Shown: positions 48,645 through 57,062 of the stretch, one piece after another | Position numbering within the stretch: the first letter of the stretch is position 1 | Layout: each line of letters opens with the position of its first letter | Origin: Sinorhizobium meliloti 4H41 | GTDB lineage: Bacteria; Pseudomonadota; Alphaproteobacteria; Rhizobiales; Rhizobiaceae | DNA: 64,000 bases | Assembly: GCF_000375585.1 (NCBI RefSeq) | Contig: NZ_AQWP01000003.1 | Span: 312,830-376,829 of the forward strand | Direction: 5' to 3' | Notes under the pieces: generated by a model | The model's database searches: none | Told to the model about the DNA's origin: nothing | What the model saw: the letters and a program-made list of their open reading frames with translations, nothing else | Translations under genes and position numbers: made by a program

Positions 48645-49319
48645 ATGCGCATCGAACCCGTCTTCCTGTTCGATCTGGACGGCACACTCGTCGACAGCGT
48701 CTACCAGCACGTGCTTGCCTGGAAGGAAGCCCTCGACGCGGAAGGGATCGACCTTTCGGTCTGGCGCATCCATCGCAAGATCGGCATGAGCGGCGGGCTC
48801 TTCACCGACCAGCTCCTGCGCGAGACGAATATGGAAATCAGCGGTGACAGGGTTGCGCGATTGCGTCAGCGCCACGCCGACGCCTATAGGCGGCAGGCAG
48901 ACAGCATAAGACCGTTGCCCGGCGCGCGCGAGCTTCTAACGTGGCTCACTGATGCGAAGATCTCTTATGCGATCGCCACGAGCGGGCGGATGGAGACGGC
49001 CGCCGTCAATCTCGCCGCTCTCGGCGTCGATCCGGCGGTCGTGCCGGTCGTGACGCGGGACCTCGTCAAATATGCCAAGCCCGATCCGGATCTCTTTCTC
49101 GCCGCCGCCGAACAGCTCGGCGCCCCGATCGAGACGGCAGTGGTGGTCGGCGACAGTATCTGGGATATGCTGGCGGCGGTGCGCTGCCGTGCCTTGGCCA
49201 TCGGCTTGCTGAGCGGAGGCTACGGACATGAGGAACTGCGACAAGCCGGCGCTTACCGCATTTTCGACGACCCGGCCGATATGTTGCACCATATCGACGA
49301 GGTCGGCGGGCGGCGGTGA
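48645..49319 (+). CDS. HAD-superfamily phosphatase
   Basis: Haloacid-dehalogenase-like hydrolase of 224 aa, beta-phosphoglucomutase/phosphoglycolate phosphatase type. Motif I FLFDLDGTLVDS (nucleophile Asp ~9), motif II ATSGR (~108), motif III Lys in KYAKPDPD (~140) and motif IV VVVGDSIWDM (~170). GGGAGA lies 8 bases before ATG 48645. It may dephosphorylate a sugar phosphate; substrate unknown. It follows the glycosyltransferase by 147 bases, with no gene between. Confidence 0.88.
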   Translation: MRIEPVFLFDLDGTLVDSVYQHVLAWKEALDAEGIDLSVWRIHRKIGMSGGLFTDQLLRETNMEISGDRVARLRQRHADAYRRQADSIRPLPGARELLTWLTDAKISYAIATSGRMETAAVNLAALGVDPAVVPVVTRDLVKYAKPDPDLFLAAAEQLGAPIETAVVVGDSIWDMLAAVRCRALAIGLLSGGYGHEELRQAGAYRIFDDPADMLHHIDEVGGRR

Positions 49320-49339
49320 GCGGGAATGACCGCTCCGCT

Positions 49340-49525
49340 TCAGTGCTTCGTATCGTCGCTCAGGGCTTCTTCGTGATACCAGCAGCCATCGACGGCGGCG
49401 CAGACGTCCGACGGTGCGAGGTCCAGTTTGCGCTGGGCTTCGGAGCGCCGTTCCTCGGCCTTCCGTGACACAGCGGCCGGAAACTTCAGGATCGTCGCAG
49501 ACTTGCCGTAAAGACTCGTGGCCAT
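49340..49525 (-). CDS. DUF2735 protein next to glnII
   Basis: Small protein of 61 aa: MATSLYGKSATILKFPAA at the start and CWYHEEAL near the end. This pattern (I-x-x-FP near the N-terminus, a WYHE motif near the C-terminus) is what I recall for DUF2735, a rhizobial family often beside glnII. GGGAGA lies 7 bases before the ATG. It is divergent from glnII, with a 563-base spacer between. Function unknown. Confidence 0.75.
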   Translation of the reverse strand: MATSLYGKSATILKFPAAVSRKAEERRSEAQRKLDLAPSDVCAAVDGCWYHEEALSDDTKH

Positions 49526-50088
49526 GCTCTGGTCTCCCGTGAGTTCTGGGGAGAAACATAGTGCAACCAGGCAGGATTTGCACATGATTTACGCGAATTG
49601 CCGAAATTTCGTTCAATTCCGTGCCGGAATTGCGAGCATTGTCCGGAGCATTCACGGATGCAACGGGCGCAAGTGCGATTTTTTAGGCAGCGGCGCCTGT
49701 CAAATAATTTCTGGGCAGAAATGTTCGGGCCGCGGACGCCGATATGGATGAGCAGGAGAAGCGGCTCCAGGCACCTTTCCGCAAGTGAGGAGACCGCGGT
49801 ATCGATTTGAATTGCTGCTTGTTTTTCTGCCCAGGCCGGCCCCGAACCGCGTAAAAATGCCGGGCTTTGCGGGTCCCGCCGACGATCTTTTCCGGCTGCG
49901 TCCGCGGGGCGCGTCCGCGCCGATTCGCCCCGCCGCGGTGCCGCCGGCGGAAAAAAGTCTCTCTCCGGCGCCCAACTGGCACGCTTGATGCTTCATGGTA
50001 TCCGATCCCTGGCGGTTGGGCGTTGTGTAGCGCTGAAGCTGTCAGGATTTGCTCAAACCATGCAGCACCACGTTAGAGAGATTCGCTA
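49526..50088. other. Long regulatory spacer upstream of glnII
   Basis: No credible gene in 563 bases. It holds a dyad GTGCAA...TTGCAC at 49561-49583 near the DUF2735 start and a sigma-54-type promoter at 49977-49993. The length suits enhancer sites for NtrC, but no clear TGCACC-N5-GGTGCA copy was found. Confidence 0.6.
49977..49993 (+). promoter_or_regulatory. Sigma-54 promoter of glnII
   Basis: TGGCACGCTTGATGCTT: a perfect TGGCACG -24 element, and GC of the -12 element (ATGCT) exactly 10 bases after the GG. It lies about 100 bases before the glnII start. glnII of rhizobia is known to be controlled by NtrC and sigma-54. Confidence 0.8.
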
Positions 50089-51123
50089 ATGACCAAGTAT
50101 AAGCTCGAGTACATCTGGCTCGATGGCTACACGCCCGTCCCAAATCTCCGCGGGAAGACGCAGATCAAGGAATTCGACGCGTTTCCGACGCTCGAACAGC
50201 TTCCGCTCTGGGGCTTCGACGGCAGCTCGACGCAGCAGGCCGAAGGGCGCAGCTCCGATTGCGTGCTGAAGCCGGTTGCGGTCTATCCCGACCCGGTCCG
50301 CACGAATGGCGCATTGGTCATGTGCGAGGTCATGATGCCGGACGGCAAGACGCCGCATCCGTCGAATACCCGTGCAACGGTCCTCGACGATGAAAGCGCC
50401 TGGTTCGGCTTCGAGCAGGAATATTTCTTCTACAAGAACGGCCGCCCGCTGGGCTTCCCGGAGCAGGGCTATCCGGCGCCGCAGGGCCCGTACTACACCG
50501 GCGTCGGCTACAAGAATGTCGGCGACATCGCGCGCCAGATCGTCGAAGAGCATCTCGACATCTGCCTGGCCGCGGGCATCAACCACGAAGGCATCAACGC
50601 CGAAGTGGCCAAGGGCCAATGGGAATTCCAGGTTTTCGGCAAGGGCTCCAAGAAGGCTGCCGATGAAGTCTGGCTGGCGCGCTACCTTCTGCTGCGCCTG
50701 ACGGAGAAATACGGCATCGACGTCGAGTTCCACTGCAAGCCGCTCGGCGACACCGACTGGAACGGCTCCGGCATGCACGCCAACTTCTCGACTGCCTATC
50801 TGCGCGAAGTCGGCGGCAAGGACTATTTCGAAGCGCTGATGGCCGCCTTCGAGAAGAACCTGCACGACCACATCAACGTCTACGGCCCGGACAACCACTT
50901 GCGCCTGACCGGCAAGCACGAGACGGCGCCGTGGGACAAGTTCAGCTACGGCGTGGCTGACCGCGGCGCCTCCATTCGCGTTCCGCACAGCTTCGTCAAC
51001 AACGGCTACCGCGGCTATCTCGAAGATCGCCGCCCGAACTCCCAGGGCGACCCCTACCAGATCGCTTCGGTCATCCTGAAGACGATCGCGAGCGTACCGA
51101 CGGCGGTTGCCAAGGTCGCTTGA
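50089..51123 (+). CDS. glnII: Glutamine synthetase type II
   Basis: Octameric, eukaryote-like glutamine synthetase, 344 aa, making glutamine from glutamate, ammonia and ATP. Signatures: YIWLDGYTPVPNLRGKTQ near the N-terminus, LPLWGFDGSST (~41), GFEQEYFFY (~107, metal Glu), GINHEGINAEVAKGQWEFQ in parts (GINHEG, KGQWEFQ, ~163-182) and NGSGMHANFST (~225, ATP/metal loop). Length is normal. No adenylylation Tyr motif of type I is expected. Control is through the sigma-54 promoter upstream, and a strong terminator lies 56 bases after the stop. Confidence 0.97.
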   Translation: MTKYKLEYIWLDGYTPVPNLRGKTQIKEFDAFPTLEQLPLWGFDGSSTQQAEGRSSDCVLKPVAVYPDPVRTNGALVMCEVMMPDGKTPHPSNTRATVLDDESAWFGFEQEYFFYKNGRPLGFPEQGYPAPQGPYYTGVGYKNVGDIARQIVEEHLDICLAAGINHEGINAEVAKGQWEFQVFGKGSKKAADEVWLARYLLLRLTEKYGIDVEFHCKPLGDTDWNGSGMHANFSTAYLREVGGKDYFEALMAAFEKNLHDHINVYGPDNHLRLTGKHETAPWDKFSYGVADRGASIRVPHSFVNNGYRGYLEDRRPNSQGDPYQIASVILKTIASVPTAVAKVA

Positions 51124-51178
51124 TCTCTTGCGGAATGCCCACGTGACCTCAAAGCGCGCGGGCCTGTAAAATCTTCGT

Positions 51179-51212
51179 GGCGCCGGCCAGTTTGCCGGCG
51201 CCATTTTTATTT
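51179..51212 (+). terminator. Rho-independent terminator of glnII
   Basis: GGCGCCGGC, loop CAGTTT, GCCGGCGCC: nine perfect pairs, followed by ATTTTTATTT. Classical intrinsic terminator 56 bases after glnII. Confidence 0.93.
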
Positions 51213-51601
51213 GAAGATCTTCCCATTCCGGCGCCTTTTCACATTCCCTGCCTGTTCGAGACGGACAGCGGAACCGACCTGTTCGTGACGGAACCGTTGA
51301 ACAGGCCGAAGGACGGCATCGGATATCATCGGGAGGGATTGGTCGCCCTGCACACTCACCATGAACCGGCAGTTCACCCGGGCAGGGCATGAGGTCGGGT
51401 TCGAAGCGGCGAGCGGATCCGTCGCGTCTCTCCCGTTTCGTGCGGGGGCTCGGCGTCATGGGCCGGAGGATCATCGCGTCCGGTTGAGGTTGAAGCCGTT
51501 CGGACGACGGTCGCAATGGGAGGGCAGTTCCCTGAAACAGGATCGCGTCGCCTGATGGCGACGCGATCCTGTTTCAGGCTGAGGCCTGGACGTCGGGCAG
51601 G
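51213..51601. other. Gene-free spacer with repeats
   Basis: About 390 bases without a credible gene. It contains an imperfect tandem unit starting CCTGTTCGAGACGGA (51251) and CCTGTTCGTGACGGA (51278), the second forming a CCTGTTC / GAACAGG hairpin with 51299-51305, and a 22-bp perfect palindrome at 51531-51578. Confidence 0.6.
51531..51578. repeat. 22-bp perfect inverted repeat
   Basis: CCTGAAACAGGATCGCGTCGCC, loop TGAT, then its exact reverse complement. No T run on either side. It lies just past the end of the 54-aa minus-strand gene and could stop transcription or stabilise its RNA; it may also be a mobile palindrome. Confidence 0.9.
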
Positions 51602-51766
51602 TCAGCCCTGGCGATTGCCCGGGAAGGCTGCGGGATCGATGCCGAGGGTGCGGAGATCCTGTGCTTTGGGGCGGCGATGGCCTTCGACGGCGGCGGCAGC
51701 AGCGGTTGCGGCGCCGAATACGGCGAAGGCGCGGCCGATGAAGCCCATGCGGTTCTTGCTGGTCAT
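51602..51766 (-). CDS. Small hypothetical protein, 54 aa
   Basis: MTSKNRMGFIGRAF, an alanine-rich stretch (AVFGAATAAAAAVEG), then RRPKAQDLRTLGIDPAAF. The LRTLGIDPAAF ending resembles short rhizobial proteins related to DUF1127. Start ATG 51766 follows a weak AAGAG. Isolated between glnII and the second Tct operon; function unknown. Confidence 0.55.
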   Translation of the reverse strand: MTSKNRMGFIGRAFAVFGAATAAAAAVEGHRRPKAQDLRTLGIDPAAFPGNRQG

Positions 51767-51929
51767 CTCTTGCTCGCTTTCGTTTTCTATTCGATGAGCA
51801 AAAGATGGGTCCGGCGGGGTTGTTTTGCAATGCACAAAACCTCAGCCCAGCCATGCAGCGAAAGCAGGCCCGCACGCGTCCAGCAATAGGGGCGGCAGCC
51901 GATCGGCCTGCCAGATCGTCGGAAGCCGC

Positions 51930-53447
51930 TCAGTCTTCGCTGGCGGCGAGTTGTGCGAGCACTTCGCCGCGGCCGCGGGCCCTGAGGATCAGCGGCACGA
52001 CAAGGGCGAGCGCGGCGATCACCAGGAGCACGGCCGCGATCGGCGACGTGAAGAGCACTGTTATGTCGCCCTGGCTGATCGAGAGCGCTCTGCGGAGCTG
52101 CTGTTCGGCGAGCGGCCCGAGGATCAGGCCGACGACCACCGGCGCGATCGGATAGCCGAAGACGCGCATGACGTAGCCCAGCAGGCCGAAGGCCAGCAGC
52201 ATGCCGAGTTCGAAGACCGAGGGATTGGCGCCGATGGTGCCGAGCGTTGCGAAGAGCAGGATGCCCGCATAGAGCCACGGTTTCGGGATCGTCAATAGCC
52301 TCACCCAGAGGCCGATCAGCGGCAGGTTGAGGACAAGCAGCATGAAATTGGCGATGAGGAGGCTGGCGATCAGACCCCAGACCAGCTGCGGATTGGTGGC
52401 GAAGAGCAGCGGCCCCGGCTGCAGCCCGTATTGCTGGAAGCCGGCGAGCATGATCGCGGCCGTCGCCGTGGTGGGCAGGCCGAGCGTGAGGAGCGGCACC
52501 AGCGTGCCTGCAGCGGATGCGTTGTTGGCGGCCTCCGGGCCCGCCACGCCTTCGATGGCGCCGTTGCCGAATTCCTCCGGATGTTTGGTCAGGCGCTTCT
52601 CCGCCGCATAGGAGAGGAAAGTGCCGATCTCGGCGCCCCCGGCCGGCATGGCGCCGATGGGAAAGCCGATGAAGGTGCCGCGCAGCCACGGCTTCCAGGA
52701 GCGCGCCCAATCCGTGGCGCTCATCCAGACCGAGCCCTTGACCGCTTCCACCTTGTCCGGGCCGCGGTCGCCTTGCGCGGCGATGAACAGCGTCTCGCCG
52801 ATCGCGAACATGGCGACGGCGAGAGTCGTCACCTCGATGCCGTCGAGGAGGTCGGGCACGCCGAAAGAAAGGCGCGCCTGGCCGGTCAGCTGGTCGATGC
52901 CGATGCAGGCAAGGGTCAGGCCGACGAAGAGCGAGGTGAGCCCCCGAAGCGTCGAGTCGCCGAAGGCGGAGGAGACGGTGACGAAGGCGAGCACCATTAG
53001 CGCGAAATATTCGCGCGGGCCGAAGACGAGCGCCAGCTTGACGATATAGGGAGCAATGAAGGCCAGTCCGAGCGTGGCGATGAGGCCGGCGACGAAGGAG
53101 CCGATGGCTGCCGTGGCAAGCGCCGGACCGCCGCGGCCGGCACGCGCCATCTTGTTGCCCTCGAGGGCGGTGACGATCGAGGCGCTTTCGCCGGGCGTGT
53201 TGAGCAGGATCGACGTCGTCGAACCCCCATACATGCCGCCATAATATATGCCGGCGAACATGATGAGCGACCCGGCCGGATCGAGCTGATAGGTGACCGG
53301 CAGGAGCAGTGCGACGGTCAATGCAGGGCCGATGCCGGGCAGCACGCCGACGGCGGTGCCGAGCGTTACGCCGATGAGTGCGTAGAGAAGGTTCATCGGC
53401 TGGGCAGCAACCAGCAGCCCCTGCAACAGGAAATCGAAAGTACCCAT
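51930..53447 (-). CDS. tctA: Tripartite tricarboxylate transporter large subunit (TctA), second system
   Basis: Large membrane subunit of 505 aa with about twelve hydrophobic segments; hallmark loops [20 protein letters not shown] (~35-54), [20 protein letters not shown] (~68-87) and [14 protein letters not shown] (~323). Second Tct set of the window, minus strand, ordered tctC-tctB-tctA. It is separated from tctB by the dispersed element copy C rather than adjoining it, which may lower or tune its expression relative to tctC. Confidence 0.93.
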   Translation of the reverse strand: MGTFDFLLQGLLVAAQPMNLLYALIGVTLGTAVGVLPGIGPALTVALLLPVTYQLDPAGSLIMFAGIYYGGMYGGSTTSILLNTPGESASIVTALEGNKMARAGRGGPALATAAIGSFVAGLIATLGLAFIAPYIVKLALVFGPREYFALMVLAFVTVSSAFGDSTLRGLTSLFVGLTLACIGIDQLTGQARLSFGVPDLLDGIEVTTLAVAMFAIGETLFIAAQGDRGPDKVEAVKGSVWMSATDWARSWKPWLRGTFIGFPIGAMPAGGAEIGTFLSYAAEKRLTKHPEEFGNGAIEGVAGPEAANNASAAGTLVPLLTLGLPTTATAAIMLAGFQQYGLQPGPLLFATNPQLVWGLIASLLIANFMLLVLNLPLIGLWVRLLTIPKPWLYAGILLFATLGTIGANPSVFELGMLLAFGLLGYVMRVFGYPIAPVVVGLILGPLAEQQLRRALSISQGDITVLFTSPIAAVLLVIAALALVVPLILRARGRGEVLAQLAASED

Positions 53448-53462
53448 GGTCGTCGGCCTTCT

Positions 53463-53575
53463 TTAGATCACGGTGATTCCAGGATCGAACCTGAAATCAT
53501 GAACGTGATCGATCTGATAGGTTAAGAGCGGGATGCGGGCGGAAGACCGCGCACACTTTTCCTGATCCCGCTCTA
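53463..53575 (-). repeat. Dispersed structured element, copy C
   Basis: Begins with the TAG stop of tctB (TAGAGCGGGAT). Outer stem AGAGCGGGAT / ATCCCGCTCT is perfect over 10 pairs and encloses AAAAGTG and the hairpin GCGG-TCTT-CCGC. A second hairpin is closed by GATCACG / CGTGATC, with GATTTCAGG / CCTGGAATC inside. Lies between tctB and tctA. Confidence 0.85.
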
Positions 53576-54064
53576 GAAGAACAGGCGTTCCAGCGGCCCT
53601 GCGGGCAGCGACAATTGCAGGAGCTTGGCGAAGATAGCCCAGACGATGAAACTGAACACGACGCCGATCGGCACGGTCAGCCACAATTTGCGTTTGCCGA
53701 AGCCGCGGGCCGTGAGGGCGAAGAGAATGCCGGTCGCGATCGAGAAGCCCAACGTGTTCAAGAGCAGCATCTGCGCCGCAAGCCCGGCGACGATCCAGAC
53801 AACCGGACCCGCCTGCTGGTGCTCGCGTTCGGGAAAGTCGCCCCGCCAGGCTTCGACCGCCGTCCAGACCGCAAGCGCCATGAGACAGCAGGCGATCGCA
53901 TAGGGCACGGTCATCGGCCCGACTTGCGAGTAGCCGGCAAGGCCGCTCAGGCGCGACACGTCCCAGAAGATCACACCGGCGATTGCTGCCAGAACGGCGG
54001 CGATGACCAGCGCCGCCCGGTCGGGGCGGCGCGTTTCGACCGAAGGGTTGGTCCCCTTGTTCAT
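53573..54064 (-). CDS. tctB: Tripartite tricarboxylate transporter small subunit (TctB), second system
   Basis: Small inner-membrane subunit of 163 aa with four hydrophobic segments, including LVIAAVLAAIAGVIFWDV (~20-37) and a conserved TctB PxxR/K-poor C-terminal half. Its ATG overlaps the tctC stop (ATGA). Its stop TAG is the first triplet of repeat copy C. Confidence 0.87.
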   Translation of the reverse strand: MNKGTNPSVETRRPDRAALVIAAVLAAIAGVIFWDVSRLSGLAGYSQVGPMTVPYAIACCLMALAVWTAVEAWRGDFPEREHQQAGPVVWIVAGLAAQMLLLNTLGFSIATGILFALTARGFGKRKLWLTVPIGVVFSFIVWAIFAKLLQLSLPAGPLERLFF

Positions 54065-55005
54065 TTGACCAGCCCGATGTCCTTCAGGACGGTTTCCGTG
54101 GCGGAAATGTCCTTGGCGAGCTGCTCGTCGAAGGCGGCGCCGGCGAGATAGGTGTCCTGCCAGCCTTTGGTCTTCAGCACTTCCTGCCAGCCTGCGGATT
54201 TTGCAAGCTTCTCGATGTCGGCGGAGACTGCGGCCTTCTGTTCTTCCGTGAGGCCCGGGGCAGCGGCGACCATGCGCCAGTTTTCGACCACGACGTCGAC
54301 GCCGGATTCCTTCAGCGTCGGCGCGTCGATACCCTCGAGGCGCTCGGCGCTGGAAACCGCGAGCAGGCGGAGCGTTCCGGCCTTCACCTGGGACTCGAAT
54401 TCACCGTAACCGGAAATGCCGGCGGTTACCTGGCTGCCGAGGATCGCGGCAAGCGCCTCGCCGCCGCCGGAATAGGCGATGTAGTTGATCTTGGTCGGAT
54501 CGACACCAGCGGCCTTGGCGATCAGGCCTACCGCGATATGGTCGGTACCGCCGGCCGAGCCGCCTGCCCAGGAAACCGCGCCCGGATCCTTCTTCAGCGC
54601 CTCGACGAGATCTTTCATCGTCTGGATCTCGGAGGCGGCGGGAACGACGATCGCTTCGTATTCGCCCGTAAGCCGCGCGATCGGGGTCACGTCCTTGAGG
54701 GTGACCGGCGAGTTGTTGGTGAGGATGGCGCCAACCATGACGTAACCGCCGACGAGGAGCGCGTTCGGGTTGCCCTTCTGCTGGCTTGCGAACTGTGCAA
54801 GGCCGATCGTGCCGCCGGCGCCCGGAACGTTCTGGACCTGCACGTTGCCGGAAATGCCCTCCTGCTGCAGGACGGTCTGCATCGAACGGGCGGTCTGGTC
54901 CCAGCCGCCGCCGGGATTGGCCGGCGCGATGATCGTGTAGTCGGCGGCATAGGCCGGCAGAGCAATTGCGCCGGCGAGAATGGATGCGAGGAAGAAGTGT
55001 TTCAA
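54061..55005 (-). CDS. tctC: Tripartite tricarboxylate transporter binding protein (TctC), second system
   Basis: Periplasmic binding protein of 314 aa; signal peptide of ~20 residues ending PAYAAD, then [18 protein letters not shown], the Bug-family ligand loop in the GGGWD variant typical of TctC proteins for tricarboxylates. GGAGGACC lies just before the ATG. First gene of the second tctCBA operon; a two-component system and a second binding protein are encoded next to it and probably control it. Confidence 0.93.
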   Translation of the reverse strand: MKHFFLASILAGAIALPAYAADYTIIAPANPGGGWDQTARSMQTVLQQEGISGNVQVQNVPGAGGTIGLAQFASQQKGNPNALLVGGYVMVGAILTNNSPVTLKDVTPIARLTGEYEAIVVPAASEIQTMKDLVEALKKDPGAVSWAGGSAGGTDHIAVGLIAKAAGVDPTKINYIAYSGGGEALAAILGSQVTAGISGYGEFESQVKAGTLRLLAVSSAERLEGIDAPTLKESGVDVVVENWRMVAAAPGLTEEQKAAVSADIEKLAKSAGWQEVLKTKGWQDTYLAGAAFDEQLAKDISATETVLKDIGLVK

Positions 55006-55179
55006 GGTCGGTCCTCCGTGAGGCGCGCTTCGTCACGCGCACATTGATTATCGTTCGCGAAGGGGAGAAGCGGCTGGTCGACATCGACGGCGACCTTAGA
55101 CCGGACTTGTGGATCCTCCCGATACGCTGCCGGCGGTCCGCCTCCACGGTTCGCCGGCGACCTTAAGCAACATAGAAAG

Positions 55180-55197
55180 CTGACATTAACCTGACAT
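55180..55197 (-). promoter_or_regulatory. Direct-repeat box upstream of tctC
   Basis: On the minus strand ATGTCAG-GTTA-ATGTCAG: two identical 7-base units at an 11-base period, the spacing used by OmpR/PhoB-type response regulators. It lies 175 bases before tctC. Candidate target of the adjacent response regulator or of PhoB. Confidence 0.5.
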
Positions 55198-55239
55198 CAA
55201 GTCCGTTTCGCGTAAATGACTTGTTTGCCTGCTTATTAT

Positions 55240-56307
55240 TCACTGCAGGCGCAGCATTTCGTTCCAGCGGGCAATCAGCCGCGCCCGCTTGACCTGGTCG
55301 AGATAGACCATCAGCCCGGGACTGACCGGTACGGGTTTCAACTGACCTCCGAGCATTTCCCGCATGGTGTTCGCGGTGTTCTCGCCGGCGACTTCGGGGC
55401 TCACCGCCGGGATCTGCAGCTCCCGCGCCATGATCGTCTGGCCCTCCTTCGACATGAAGAATTCGAGATAGCGGCGGCCGAGTTCGGGGGCGGCTGCGGC
55501 CTGCGGCACCAGCCCGATGCGCGACATGACGACCGTATAGTCCTTCGGCAGCACGATGCCGACATCCGGATGCCGCGATGCCCAGTCGGCCGCGTAGGAG
55601 CCGAGGATGTTGTAGCCGAGCACGAAGCGTCCGTCGGAAATCCTCTCCAGGATCGCCTGACTGGTCGAATAGAGCTTCACGCCGGCAGACCCCATGGTGC
55701 GGATCACCGTCCAGATGTCGCCGAACTGCTCCTGGTCGCGCGACATGAAGAGGAAGCCGACGCCGGAACGTTCGATGTCGTAGGTGCCGATGCGGCCGAA
55801 GACGGCGTTTCCTTTCCGCTTGAGGTAATCGACGAATTCGGCGCGCGTCGCCGGCGGCTGCTCGTGCCGGAAGCTCGGCTTGTGGTAGACGAAGACGGCC
55901 GGCTCGAAGGTGAGAGCGTAAGCCGTGTTGCGCCAGTTCGCCCAGGCCGGCCAGCGTCCGCTCATAGGCAGGTCGCTGCGTTGCGCATAACCGTCATTGC
56001 TGAGCTTGACCTGCAGGTCCATGGCGGAGGAAAAGGCGAAATCGGCGGTCTTCTCGCCGGCATCGGTCTCCTTGACGATCCTGTCGTAGATCTCGCCGGT
56101 CAGCATGTCCTCGTAGCGGACCGCGACATCCGGATTGGCCTTCTGGAAGCCGTCGATCATCGGTCTCGCCAAGGGTTCGTCGAGCGAGGAATAGACGGTC
56201 AGGACCGGTGCGGCTCCGTCACCGGAGAGAGCCGGGAAGAACGTCGGCGCGGCCTTAGCGACCGCGGCCGACAGGATCAAAAAACCGAGAGAAATCAAGA
56301 ACCGCAT
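55240..56307 (-). CDS. Extracellular solute-binding protein, PgtC/AfuA-like
   Basis: Periplasmic binding protein of 355 aa. Signal peptide of ~21 residues (MRFLISLGFLILSAAVAKA). The mature protein has the type II fold opening LTVYSSLDEPLARPMIDGF and, later, YNILGSYAADW and FFMSKEGQTIM, as in iron and phosphoglycerate-regulatory (PgtC) binding proteins. No ABC permease or ATPase is beside it; instead it is divergent from a response regulator/histidine kinase pair, so it may present ligand to the sensor. A much longer open frame to 56589 has no signal peptide. Confidence 0.88.
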   Translation of the reverse strand: MRFLISLGFLILSAAVAKAAPTFFPALSGDGAAPVLTVYSSLDEPLARPMIDGFQKANPDVAVRYEDMLTGEIYDRIVKETDAGEKTADFAFSSAMDLQVKLSNDGYAQRSDLPMSGRWPAWANWRNTAYALTFEPAVFVYHKPSFRHEQPPATRAEFVDYLKRKGNAVFGRIGTYDIERSGVGFLFMSRDQEQFGDIWTVIRTMGSAGVKLYSTSQAILERISDGRFVLGYNILGSYAADWASRHPDVGIVLPKDYTVVMSRIGLVPQAAAAPELGRRYLEFFMSKEGQTIMARELQIPAVSPEVAGENTANTMREMLGGQLKPVPVSPGLMVYLDQVKRARLIARWNEMLRLQ

Positions 56308-56384
56308 GAATTCACAATGCCTGAGAGCGCTGCCGTTCACAAGCAAGCTCGCGAGCGATAGAGTGATCCCGGGGAGAGGCGATA

Positions 56385-57062
56385 TTGCGTATTTTGCTGG
56401 TTGAGGACAATCGGGCCCTGGCGGAGGGCCTTTCGACGCTTCTGCGGGGCAGCGGCTATGCCGTCGACGTCGTGAGCGACGGCGCATCCGCGCATGCGGT
56501 TGCTGCGGCCGAGAGCTTCGATCTGGTGATCCTCGATTTGAACCTGCCGGAGATGGATGGACTGGACGTGCTGCGTGCCATGCGGGCACGGCAGAACCGC
56601 GCGGCGGTTCTCATCCTGACGGCGCGCGGTACGCCGGAGGAGAGGATCAAGGGACTCGACCTCGGCGCCGACGATTACCTGATCAAGCCTTTCGATATCG
56701 GCGAGTTCGAGGCGCGCGTGCGCGTCCTCCTGCGCCGGCAGGCGGGGTTGCGCGCCTCCGTCGTCAGCTATGGCAATGTCTCGCTGGATCTCACCTCGCG
56801 CAGTTTCTCCTCGGCAGGCATGCCGATCGAAATTCCGGCGCGCGAGCTCGGTCTTCTCGAGCTTCTGTTCATGCGCGCCGGTAAGGTCGTCGCCAAGGAC
56901 GCCATCGTGCAATCGCTGACGGGCCTTGACGACGATCTGAGCCCCAATGCGATCGAGCAATATGTGAGCCGGCTGCGCAAGCGGCTGGCGCCCTTCGGGC
57001 TGACCGTACGGACCGCCCGCGGCATCGGCTATTATCTCGACAAGACGGCCGGTCCCGAATGA
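56385..57062 (+). CDS. Response regulator, OmpR family (TctD-like)
   Basis: Transcription factor of 225 aa: receiver domain (RILLVEDN at the start, phospho-acceptor Asp in LVILDLNLPEMDG ~51, Lys in LIKPFDI ~101) and a winged-helix OmpR-type DNA-binding domain (~125-220, ending ARGIGYYL). It begins with TTG, supported by GGGGAGAG 6 bases upstream; no ATG or GTG fits. Its stop overlaps the kinase start. With the adjacent Tct operon this resembles TctD-TctE control of tricarboxylate uptake. Confidence 0.92.
   Translation: MRILLVEDNRALAEGLSTLLRGSGYAVDVVSDGASAHAVAAAESFDLVILDLNLPEMDGLDVLRAMRARQNRAAVLILTARGTPEERIKGLDLGADDYLIKPFDIGEFEARVRVLLRRQAGLRASVVSYGNVSLDLTSRSFSSAGMPIEIPARELGLLELLFMRAGKVVAKDAIVQSLTGLDDDLSPNAIEQYVSRLRKRLAPFGLTVRTARGIGYYLDKTAGPE

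Noticed and set aside
49567-49583. AGGCAGGATTTGCAC as a second sigma-54 promoter
   Set aside because: GG and GC are 8 bases apart rather than 10.
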